This document shows, in pieces, positions 54,711-61,852 of a stretch of 64,000 nucleotides of DNA (position 1 is its first letter; each line of letters opens with the position of its first letter). The stretch comes from Gammaproteobacteria bacterium (lineage in GTDB: Bacteria > Pseudomonadota > Gammaproteobacteria > UBA4575), in the NCBI GenBank assembly GCA_026713925.1, contig JAPONM010000007.1:1-64000 (forward strand), written 5' to 3'. The translations under genes were made by a program, and so were the position numbers. The notes beneath the pieces were generated by a model. It worked only from the letters and a program-made list of their open reading frames with translations, was not told the origin of the DNA and ran no database searches.

Positions 54711-55280
54711 ATGCGGTTGACGATGATATCCTACGCCCAGAATGATGTACTTGCCGGATCGCTTGACGGCCAGAAGGCTTTCGCGGACCTGCTTCAGGAC
54801 ACAAAAATTTCAGCAGAGCCCGAGGTGTACTTTCTGGATTTCGCTAGCATCGACGTTGCCACCACCAGTTTTCTTCGTGACAGCGTCGTCGCATACCGGA
54901 ACCATGCCCGCTCGACATGGCACTCCATCTATCCGGTCTGCGCAAATCTCTCGCCGCATGTTTACGAGGAGTTTCATTCTTTTCTGACGTCTCGTGGAGA
55001 CGCATTTGTGATCTGTTCACTTGACTCTGAAGAGCGCATCGACAACGTTGAGATTATCGGGAAGGTAGATGGCAAACAGGCTGTAGCGTTAAGAGGTGTG
55101 CTTGATCTTGGTGAGGTGGATGCTCAGAGTCTTCGGGCACACATGCGCGAGAACGTGGCACCTACGGCGTGGAATAATCGGCTGGGTGCTTTGGTGGCCA
55201 AAGGTATCCTTATCGAAATTGGCAGCGGCCGAAACAAACGCTACCGCCCGGTTCTGGAGGGTTTGTGTTATGGGACTTGA
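54711..55280 (+). CDS. STAS-like domain protein with C-terminal winged helix
   Basis: The 189-residue protein has an N-terminal STAS-like (DUF4325-type) segment, VYFLDFASIDVATTSFLRDS, of the kind that acts in partner-switching. The C-terminal 50 residues, TAWNNRLGALVAKGILIE and GRNKRYRPV, look like a winged helix. It may therefore sense a signal via the convergently encoded GHKL protein and bind DNA. Start ATG 54711 follows GGAAATAGAG. Eleven nt overlap with the next gene. Confidence 0.7.
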   Translation: MRLTMISYAQNDVLAGSLDGQKAFADLLQDTKISAEPEVYFLDFASIDVATTSFLRDSVVAYRNHARSTWHSIYPVCANLSPHVYEEFHSFLTSRGDAFVICSLDSEERIDNVEIIGKVDGKQAVALRGVLDLGEVDAQSLRAHMRENVAPTAWNNRLGALVAKGILIEIGSGRNKRYRPVLEGLCYGT

Positions 55281-55617
55281 TTTCATAAGACGTGCCGCGC
55301 CGAGCTTCGCCAAATCTTGGAACCGTAACAAAGATATGCTTGCCGAACCGACATTGTTTACACGGTACCCGGAGTGCCGGACTCGAACAGCCATCGCCGA
55401 TCTTGCGCAGAACGCCGATTTGTCAGAAGGAGAGAACATTATCGTCTGTGCAAAAGACTCGAAACTCATCCTGGTGTCTGGCAATACACAGGTTGGCATA
55501 ATTGAACAACCACCCTCGGATTTGAAGAGTGCAATTCACAACGAGGGAGATTGTGTCCTCGGATATGTGCGTCGAATCAACCCTTTGAGTGGAACAGCAG
55601 ATGTCGAAATCGGGTAG
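55270..55617 (+). CDS. small protein of unknown function
   Basis: A 115-residue protein starting at ATG 55270, inside the end of the STAS-like gene, and ending inside the start of the Cys-rich gene. It has no recognised domain; the C-terminal half is beta-rich (NIIVCAKDSKLILVSGNTQV) with a possible small-barrel fold. The nested overlaps with both neighbours indicate that the three genes are translated as one unit. Confidence 0.65.
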   Translation: MGLDFIRRAAPSFAKSWNRNKDMLAEPTLFTRYPECRTRTAIADLAQNADLSEGENIIVCAKDSKLILVSGNTQVGIIEQPPSDLKSAIHNEGDCVLGYVRRINPLSGTADVEIG

Positions 55618-56746
55618 TCACGCCCCTATAGAGAAGTTTCACTTCCCAAACTCTCAGTCACTATGGCACGACAACAAGGGTAGGCCGCGATCGTTGGGAT
55701 GCCAGCAATGTCCCCATCTCGATTCGTGCGGCGGCCTGAACGTCGGCTCCGGAATATTTGATTGTCTGACGTACTGTCGGTGTGAGGACCGTTCCTCTTG
55801 TGACAATGTGTGTCCTAACAATGTGCGACATCTCGTTGCAAGGTCAATGGAGGTGCGCGGCATATGGGATTTTAGTAACGTCCCGTCTGCACCAACCCTT
55901 TCTTGTCCCCCGCTCCCAACCATGATTCCTATGCTCTATCACAGTGCGGCGCGCATGCGAGCGCCGAGCGTTTCCGCTGTTGCTCTTTCTTTGTTTGAAG
56001 TCGTCGAAAAAAAGAACGGTGTTGTGCGTTTTTCAACCCGTGAGGAGTTACTTGAGTATTTTAAGCTGAATGAAGACACGACTGTTGTTCTGAGCGGAAC
56101 AGATATTGACAATTCCCTAGAGCGCTGGTGGGGGCTAGAAGACCGCGAGGCAGTAATACGGGGTATCAAGCAACTCGGGGTTTGCTTCATTACCGCACCA
56201 AATTATAGTCTTTTCGATGATGTCCCCCGTCACGATAACCTGTATAACATGAAGCGCATCGCATTGGCGTTTTCAGAAATACAGCGTCACGGTGTGCCTT
56301 GTGGTCTTCATTTAAATGCCCGCACGGACCGCGACTGGGAGCGGTGGTTGGAGTTCCTGTACGCTCATCCAGAGATTAGTCACGTAGCATTCGAGTTCGG
56401 AACCGGCGCCGGTAACAAGACAAGGATCGGGTGGTACGTGCACAAACTTGTCACACTTGCGGCTTCTTTAGATCGGCCGCTTCATCTGGTCGCGCGAGGT
56501 GGGCTAAGCGAAATAAGCAAATTAGCCAATGTGTTTGATGGTCTGACAATAATCGAAACAAACGCATTTATGCGGGCACAAAAACGCAGGAGAGGGGTGA
56601 TGACTGACGGGAAACTTAGCTGGACAAAGTCCCCGACAGCTCCTGGGAAGCCACTTGACGATCTGTTGGACGCCAATATCGCGGCACTTCGGAGCTACGT
56701 GAATCAGTCCCTTCCTCTAATCAAGCCGAAACAAACCGTCAACTAA
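55601..56746 (+). CDS. Cys-rich protein of unknown function, possible TIM-barrel enzyme
   Basis: The 381-residue protein opens with a Cys cluster: CQQCPHLDSC, then FDCLTYCRCEDRSSCDNVCP, together ten Cys in 60 residues, enough for two zinc sites or an Fe-S cluster. The rest reads as alternating strand/helix with FITAPNYSLFDDVP and SHVAFEFGTGAG, compatible with a TIM barrel; a distant likeness to tRNA-guanine transglycosylase-type DNA base enzymes (DpdA) is only an impression. Start ATG 55601. It overlaps the convergent GHKL gene at its 3' end by 8 nt. Confidence 0.6.
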   Translation: MSKSGSHAPIEKFHFPNSQSLWHDNKGRPRSLGCQQCPHLDSCGGLNVGSGIFDCLTYCRCEDRSSCDNVCPNNVRHLVARSMEVRGIWDFSNVPSAPTLSCPPLPTMIPMLYHSAARMRAPSVSAVALSLFEVVEKKNGVVRFSTREELLEYFKLNEDTTVVLSGTDIDNSLERWWGLEDREAVIRGIKQLGVCFITAPNYSLFDDVPRHDNLYNMKRIALAFSEIQRHGVPCGLHLNARTDRDWERWLEFLYAHPEISHVAFEFGTGAGNKTRIGWYVHKLVTLAASLDRPLHLVARGGLSEISKLANVFDGLTIIETNAFMRAQKRRRGVMTDGKLSWTKSPTAPGKPLDDLLDANIAALRSYVNQSLPLIKPKQTVN

Positions 56747-57578
56747 GAATCTGCGCTGGTCCAGCGCGACTTAAGATACTAACAAGGAATCCAGGCATCT
56801 CCACCTTCTGGCAGAGCCGGGCAGTGACCAAAGACGGAGACACGCCGTCAATCGTCAGGGCATGATCACCACTTCGAAATCGCAACTCCCCATTCAGATT
56901 CGCGAGGCCGACAAAGAGATCGTGGAAACCGTAGCCTCGCCCGGTGTTCCTGTAACGAAGGCTAGATTCGCCATCAGTCAGCGCGGTCTTTATGGCAGTA
57001 CCCGTGTCAGTTAGACTCTGATAATCAGGCGATCTTTGTAAGCTTTTAAGAATGCCGACTCCGCTGTCAACTACTGCAAACTCAAAATCGTCGACGGTAC
57101 CGCGATATCCAACGATGCCGTCATAGGCTCGTTCGCTATGGATATGGACGTTTTCCTCGATCTCTCGCATTGCGCCGATAAGGCCCTGAGCAACAGGTTT
57201 TGGGAGTGACAGCTCAGCGGCTTCCTGTGCCTTGCGACAGAACGCAGTCCAGTAATGTTGGTCGTCCATGTAAGGATCACGATTAGTGACAATGAATCCT
57301 ACTTGTGCATTCTTAGCCTCGAAGTAGGAACCTAAAGAGGACTGTCCGGTATTGCAGGCCGCTAACATCGTGTCTCCAACTTCGCAAAACTGGAGAGCAT
57401 CGAACGGTAGAGCTTGTGCTTTGCTGAGAGAGACGAACTCAAGCAACGGCCCAATACGCTCAATGCGTCGAGCTTTCAGATGCGCGTACGGGTCGGTGCG
57501 CCGTCGCGCCGTCGCCAGTGCGAGATCGTCAAGGAAATCAAAAGTAAGATCGGAAGTTAGAAAACCCTCTGTGCCCAA
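56739..57578 (-). CDS. histidine-kinase-type (GHKL) ATPase, partner of the STAS-like protein
   Basis: About 279 residues. The ATPase part is in the C-terminal half: MREIEENVHIHSE (N-box), FAVVDSGVGIL (G1) and RNTGRGYGFHDLF (G2). No kinase His domain is seen, so it resembles the anti-sigma factor/kinase partners of STAS proteins. TTG 57578 is preceded by AGGGAGGG and was chosen as start; an earlier TTG at 57614 lies in a scrambled region. The gene may be truncated at its 5' end by the rearrangement that placed excisionase and transposase fragments there. Confidence 0.65.
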   Translation of the reverse strand: MGTEGFLTSDLTFDFLDDLALATARRRTDPYAHLKARRIERIGPLLEFVSLSKAQALPFDALQFCEVGDTMLAACNTGQSSLGSYFEAKNAQVGFIVTNRDPYMDDQHYWTAFCRKAQEAAELSLPKPVAQGLIGAMREIEENVHIHSERAYDGIVGYRGTVDDFEFAVVDSGVGILKSLQRSPDYQSLTDTGTAIKTALTDGESSLRYRNTGRGYGFHDLFVGLANLNGELRFRSGDHALTIDGVSPSLVTARLCQKVEMPGFLVSILSRAGPAQILS

Positions 57579-57579
57579 A

Positions 57580-57681
57580 TAGCCCTCCCTTCTTGAAGCG
57601 CCAACCCCCACCAACCTTGAAGCCTGAGAACTTCCCCTCCGCTGCTAGGCGGTAAGCAGTCTTCTCGGCTAGTTTGATGTG
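57580..57681 (-). pseudogene. fragment of an excisionase-type helix-turn-helix gene
   Basis: In a frame different from the GHKL gene the minus strand encodes HIKLAEKTAYRLAAEGK and GFKVGGGWRFKKG, the core of the MerR/excisionase DNA-binding domain. It is cut off upstream by the transposase remnant. Limits are approximate. Confidence 0.6.
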
Positions 57682-57827
57682 CCCGGCTCACGGCTGCGGA
57701 GGAGCTGGTTCTCTTTCTCCAGAGCCCTGCAACTTTTTACCTTATTGCGACCCGTGCCACCACTGATTTTTACTTCTATCGCTCGCAGTAAATTGATAGT
57801 GTCCAATTCACTGAATCGCTTGCGCAT
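57669..57827 (-). pseudogene. decayed IS3-type OrfA remnant
   Basis: A 52-residue frame begins MRKRFSELDTINLLRAIEVK and contains ALEKENQLLRS. These are the first and last parts of an IS3-type OrfA with the middle deleted. It shows that an older insertion preceded the complete IS next to it. Confidence 0.6.
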
Positions 57828-57975
57828 TGTCAAGCCCCCCGGGTATGTACCAGGTGTTGAGAGAGACCTGGGACGATTGGTCCTCCCCCCAAAACTGGGC
57901 CAGGCTTTATGCGAAATTCTGACTTAAATGGAGGTCACCCATTTTTAGTACCACGCCGATTGCGAATCTGGCGGG

Positions 57976-58803
57976 TTATGCGGCCTTCAACACCGCGTAC
58001 TGACTGGGCGACAGGTGGTTGAGAGCCTTGTGAGGTCGACTCTCATTATACTCCTGCCTCCAGGCCTCTATCTTCTCCTGTGCCTCCTGCAATGACAAGA
58101 ACCCATGCAGGTTGAGGCACTCGTCCCGGAAACTGCGGTTGAACGACTCGATATAGGCATTGTCGGTCGGCCTGCCGGGCCGACTGAATATCAGGGTCAC
58201 CTGGTGCTGATACGCCCACAGGTCCGTCAGCCGACTGGCAAATTCACTGCCCTGGTCACAGTAAATCCGTTTCGGAACACCTCTGCGGCATCGAATCTGT
58301 TCCAGTACCTTCACGACCTCGCCCGCACCCATCCTGAATGCGGATGCGACTGCTAGGCACTCGCGCGTATACACATCGATCATCGTGAACACCCGAAGTC
58401 TCGATCCTCCATGCAGCCGGTCCGCCACAAAGTCCATCGCCCAGGCCTCATTCCGCCTGATGGCCCGAACCGGGGGCCGGTGACGATGCGCCGCACTCAC
58501 ATGCCGGCGGGGCCGCTTGCGGTACAACTGCAGCCGCTCCAGGCAGTACAGCCGGTATACCCGCTTGTGGTTCACATGGATCCCCTCACGCTTGAGCAGT
58601 ACATGGATCCGCCTGTACCCATAACGCACCCGTGACCGCGCCAGCTCACGGATCCGCTGGCGCAATGCCTCCTGACCAGGCTTGCAGCGGACATATCGGC
58701 AGGTCCCCCGGGACAACCGCAACACCCGACAGGCATGCCGCTCACTGACCCGGTATGCCCCCTGAAGATCGCGCGCCGCTTGCCTGCGCTGCGACGCGCT
58801 CAC
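57976..58803 (-). CDS. IS3-family transposase OrfB
   Basis: The 275-residue integrase-core transposase has the DDE residues in AMDFVADRLH, YCDQGSEF and ESFNRSFRDE, plus the N-terminal HTH_21-like part (RYGYRRIHVLLKREG). It begins with GTG 58803 overlapping the orfA stop. The frame is complete, so the IS may be active. Confidence 0.92.
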   Translation of the reverse strand: MSASQRRQAARDLQGAYRVSERHACRVLRLSRGTCRYVRCKPGQEALRQRIRELARSRVRYGYRRIHVLLKREGIHVNHKRVYRLYCLERLQLYRKRPRRHVSAAHRHRPPVRAIRRNEAWAMDFVADRLHGGSRLRVFTMIDVYTRECLAVASAFRMGAGEVVKVLEQIRCRRGVPKRIYCDQGSEFASRLTDLWAYQHQVTLIFSRPGRPTDNAYIESFNRSFRDECLNLHGFLSLQEAQEKIEAWRQEYNESRPHKALNHLSPSQYAVLKAA

Positions 58804-59066
58804 CACTTTCGACGGTTGATGTCCTGCAACATCGACTTGTCCAGACTCAACTCCGCCACCAGCTTCTTCAGACGCTCGTTCTCTTCCCGTAACTGCTTGA
58901 GCTCCCTCACCTGGTCCGGCTCAAGACCACCGTACTCCTTCTTCCAGCGGTACAATGTCGCTTCCGCTATACCCAATTTACGACAAATATCGCCGATCGA
59001 TGTACCCCCCTCATGAGCCTTGACTGCGGCGACGATCCGCTCCACCGAATAACGCTTGCGTGCCAT
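58800..59066 (-). CDS. IS3-family transposase OrfA
   Basis: The 88-residue protein has an HTH (TSIGDICRKLGIAEATLYRW) and a leucine-zipper-like helix (ENERLKKLVAELSLDKSML). ATG 59066 (MARKRYSVERIV) is the family start; an upstream in-frame ATG lies in the IS leader. Confidence 0.92.
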   Translation of the reverse strand: MARKRYSVERIVAAVKAHEGGTSIGDICRKLGIAEATLYRWKKEYGGLEPDQVRELKQLREENERLKKLVAELSLDKSMLQDINRRKW

Positions 59067-59260
59067 ATTGACCTCCTCCCCTTTACAGGGAATCATCATG
59101 CCATTCTCGCAAACACTCTGGACTAAATTATAGGGGGAACACCAACAACCTTGATCTTGATGAAGAGGATTAGGAGCATTTGTTGCAGCCTGATTCGATT
59201 CGATGATTCAATCATTGCGCCAGCGAAAGCCTGAAATTCAGGTTGTTTTATCGGGTGTCC

Positions 59261-59279
59261 CGGTACACACTCGGTACAC
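59261..59279. repeat. CGGTACAC pair, internal copy
   Basis: Two CGGTACAC octamers at 59261 and 59272 are 11 nt apart, about one helical turn. The same arrangement occurs near attR (60402 and 60413), and one copy at 47408 lies near attL. They are candidate recombinase or accessory-factor sites. Confidence 0.4.
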
Positions 59280-59414
59280 CAGATAATCAATATATTGCCG
59301 ATCACGCGCCACCCATGGGATGGGAAAGTTGAAGATAGTAAAGAATTTTCCGCGAGTGAAGCCTGAAACGGTTTTCATGAATTTCAAAGCATACAAGTTG
59401 CAGGACAGTAGCTG

Positions 59415-60137
59415 ATGGAAAGTAATCACGATGCCATCGAGAATAAAGCTGTCGAATTCGCCAGAAAAAATAAAAAGAAAATAGCTAAGCGCTTCACCAA
59501 TTCTCAGGTATTTTTGCCTGACCGGGAGCCGGTTTCTGTATTCATGGCAGGGTCACCTGGTGCTGGGAAAACAGAAGCATCAAAGTCCTTGTTAGGCAAA
59601 ATGGAGAAAGTAGAAAAGGGCAGGAAGGTTCTGAGAATTGATCCGGATGAGTTGCGCTTGGAATTTGCGGATTACCACGGGAGTAATTCCTGGTTGTTCC
59701 AACCCGCAGTCTCGATTCTAGTGGATAGAATTCACGATCTGGCACTGCAGCAACAGCAAAGCTTCATTCTGGATGGGACGCTGTCAAATTATGTAAAAGC
59801 GGAAGAGAATATTGATCGCTCACTCAGGAGGAACAGACAGGTTCAGATACTTTATGTATACCTGACTCCAGAGCAGGCATGGGAATTTGTTCAAAAAAGA
59901 GAAAAGAAAGAGGGCAGGAAAATTTTGCCTGAACGGTTCGTTGAACAGTATTTTGCTGCCAGAGAAAACGTGAACAATTTGAAAAACAGGTTTAGAAAAG
60001 ATATAAGTGTTGACTTAATATTGAAAGAAATTGACGGTTCCCGGAAACTATACAAAGCGGGAGTGGATCAAATAGATCATCACATACCGGAAAATTTTAC
60101 GAAAACTGATATCGAGAAACTGATTGGAATGAGATGA
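59415..60137 (+). CDS. zeta toxin family protein
   Basis: The 240-residue protein is a P-loop kinase: MAGSPGAGKTEASKSLL (about residues 44-58), RIDPDELRLEF and FILDGTLSN, as in zeta/PezT toxins that phosphorylate UDP-GlcNAc. No epsilon-like antitoxin precedes it; a 54-residue gene follows 10 nt downstream and is the likely partner. Lower GC than the cluster to its left suggests a separate origin. Toxin pairs of this type stabilise islands. Confidence 0.88.
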   Translation: MESNHDAIENKAVEFARKNKKKIAKRFTNSQVFLPDREPVSVFMAGSPGAGKTEASKSLLGKMEKVEKGRKVLRIDPDELRLEFADYHGSNSWLFQPAVSILVDRIHDLALQQQQSFILDGTLSNYVKAEENIDRSLRRNRQVQILYVYLTPEQAWEFVQKREKKEGRKILPERFVEQYFAARENVNNLKNRFRKDISVDLILKEIDGSRKLYKAGVDQIDHHIPENFTKTDIEKLIGMR

Positions 60138-60147
60138 GTGAACTGTT

Positions 60148-60312
60148 ATGGCTTTCATATCTAAAACTCGGACGAAACCTAAGGACTCCTCTGCCTTCTC
60201 AGAGTTTATACGTAATGCTTCGGCTAAAGAAAAAAAACGTGTCTATAGTGAGGTAATAAGAGAATCCATAGAGAGCCAAAAAAAGATTTTGGATGACAAT
60301 TCAGCAGACTGA
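60148..60312 (+). CDS. small protein, possible antitoxin of the zeta toxin
   Basis: A 54-residue, strongly charged helical protein (SEFIRNASAKEKKRVYSEVI) starting at ATG 60148, 10 nt after the zeta stop, and ending at TGA 60310-60312. The spacing suggests translation from the same message. The role as antitoxin is inferred from position only. Confidence 0.6.
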   Translation: MAFISKTRTKPKDSSAFSEFIRNASAKEKKRVYSEVIRESIESQKKILDDNSAD

Positions 60313-60539
60313 TTTAAGTGAACTATCTCAGATTTTTAATTTTGCAACCATAGCAAGTTGTAAGCCGATTGCCCTTCTTAATTAACCCCAGAAACTTTTT
60401 TCGGTACACTTTCGGTACAGTGTTCCGTTTTCGCTATATAGCCTATACTCAGCTAACCTATTGAACTAAAAAGATTTATACTAGTTGCATCAAGCATACC
60501 TTGGCCTAGTACAATAAATAGGTTATTAGTTTTTCAGGC
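60313..60539. other. attR-proximal non-coding region
   Basis: About 230 bp with no gene. It contains the second CGGTACAC/CGGTACAG pair (60402-60420) and a perfect 9-bp inverted repeat TAACCTATT (60454-60462)/AATAGGTTA (60517-60525). Together with the adjacent att repeat it has the look of an integrase-binding region. Confidence 0.5.
60402..60420. repeat. CGGTACAC pair, attR copy
   Basis: CGGTACAC at 60402 and CGGTACAG at 60413 repeat the 11-nt spacing of the internal pair and lie 120 nt from the attR repeat. Confidence 0.4.
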
Positions 60540-60585
60540 ATTGTGGTTCCTGTGGTCGTGGGTTCGATCCCCATCGCTCACCCCA
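60540..60585 (+). repeat. attR: 46-bp direct repeat of the tRNA-His 3' half
   Basis: Exact copy of 47314-47359. It lacks the 5' half of the tRNA, so it is not a tRNA gene; it marks the right boundary of island 2. Chromosomal sequence continues at 60586. Confidence 0.92.
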
Positions 60586-60654
60586 TCCTTCCTGGGTGCC
60601 TTGCCGGTCCGCACCAGCTGGCCACGCACCGCCCGGATCAGGGCTCGCCGGGAG

Positions 60655-61524
60655 TTACCCGGGCCTCATTTTCAGGTAGATCAGGATGGTTACAGCCAGG
60701 CACACGGTGGCCAGATATCCGATTACATGATCGTAGGTTCCGGTCAGGTACGCAAACGCCGATGCATCATTGGAGTTGGTGGTCCGCTTGAAGAGCTTGA
60801 TGGTAAATACCCAGCCGGCATGCATGCCGATGCACAGCGCGAGCCCGCCGCTGCGGATCCGAATGACTGCCAGCAGGATACCGGCTGCAAGCAGTGCAAT
60901 GAACGAGTCGAGGTACTGTATCGGGCTTGACAGGGCTGAAAGGCCTTCTCTCAGCAGGGTAAAACCGCTCGTCCAGTCGAGGGTATCAGGATCCGGCTCC
61001 AGTCCAGGGCGCAGGAAATGTACCAGCGCATAGAAAAAGCTCGTCGAGATGATGGCCAGGAGTACGGAGCCCTTGCGCCGGATGGTGCTCAGCAGCAGTC
61101 CGCGGAACACGCTCTCCTCGATCAGGCTTACAATACACCCTGCGATGAGCGCAGAGGCCAGCAGCAAGGCGAGGCTGCCTGGTGACCAGTCCCACTCCGG
61201 GTCCACCACCCGGTTGCGCACCAGCAGCAGCCCGGCGACCACCGGTAGCATGACCAGGATTCCGGCCCCGAAGCCCTTGGCCGCATTGGCCCAGAACCGG
61301 CGGCAGTCGGCCTCGAAGCCGATCTCGTGCCATGCACGAAAGCCGGACATGCGAAAGACTGCCAGGAACACGAGGATACCGAGTCCGAGCACCGTGCGGC
61401 TCGTGACATTTTCGAATTCTGGCTCGAACCACAGGGACAGCAGGGTGTGCACGGGCCAGGCCAGCGCCGCCCCTGCGATCAGAACCGATGCAAGGAGCAG
61501 GACGAATATGAGCAATGCATGCAT
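60655..61524 (-). CDS. CPBP-family intramembrane metalloprotease
   Basis: A 289-residue polytopic membrane protein with the CPBP (Abi/Rce1) motifs: IEESVFRGLLL (the EExxxR motif), FFYALVHFLRP and MHAGWVF with further His ligands. Such proteins are membrane-embedded proteases with roles in processing or self-immunity; no substrate is evident. It occupies the position originally next to tRNA-His. Confidence 0.85.
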   Translation of the reverse strand: MHALLIFVLLLASVLIAGAALAWPVHTLLSLWFEPEFENVTSRTVLGLGILVFLAVFRMSGFRAWHEIGFEADCRRFWANAAKGFGAGILVMLPVVAGLLLVRNRVVDPEWDWSPGSLALLLASALIAGCIVSLIEESVFRGLLLSTIRRKGSVLLAIISTSFFYALVHFLRPGLEPDPDTLDWTSGFTLLREGLSALSSPIQYLDSFIALLAAGILLAVIRIRSGGLALCIGMHAGWVFTIKLFKRTTNSNDASAFAYLTGTYDHVIGYLATVCLAVTILIYLKMRPG

Positions 61525-61631
61525 GCCAAGATCCAGACCGGTTTCGGGGCGGATATGCCGATTTTACAGTTGTGCGCGGGGATGCGGCTATAATACAGGG
61601 TAACGTCTGTAGAATGATAGGGTGTAAGGGA

Positions 61632-61717
<86 letters not shown>

Positions 61718-61852
61718 CTGCCTGCCTTGCAGGCCTGCAAGTCCTTGCCCGCAGGTGCCGGCATGCACTATATTGCCGCACGTGCCCTGCCTCGTACAGG
61801 GATGTCAGGGCTTTTGTACCATTTAGAGGTGTTTGAATAACGGATCAGGCTG

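Larger units (their letters stand above)
57878..59144 (-). mobile_element. IS3-family insertion sequence (IS407-like)
   Basis: A 1.27-kb element with orfA and orfB on the minus strand. Imperfect terminal inverted repeats start TGGTCCTCCCCCC at the left (57878) and TGGTGTTCCCCCT at the right (59144, complement). I could not identify a matching target duplication. The OrfA ending in NRRKW and overlapping GTGA start of OrfB fit the IS407 group. Confidence 0.8.
47360..60585. mobile_element. genomic island 2, integrated at tRNA-His
   Basis: A 13.2-kb element bounded by the 46-bp direct repeats. Layout: decayed tyrosine integrase, decayed DNA-binding genes, a divergent defence-like cluster (GTPase-like, Shedu, helicase versus STAS-like, small, Cys-rich and GHKL proteins), an IS3-family insertion, a zeta toxin and attR. 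The chromosome downstream of the tRNA resumes at 60586 toward the CPBP protease gene. Loss of the integrase frame suggests that it can no longer excise on its own. Confidence 0.9.

Noticed and set aside
57870-59150. Target-site duplication of the IS3 element
   Set aside because: The bases outside the two ends (57874-57877 and 59145-59148) do not match, so no duplication is claimed.
60540-60585. Second tRNA-His gene
   Set aside because: Only the 3' 46 nt are present; the 5' half and D arm are missing, so it is attR.
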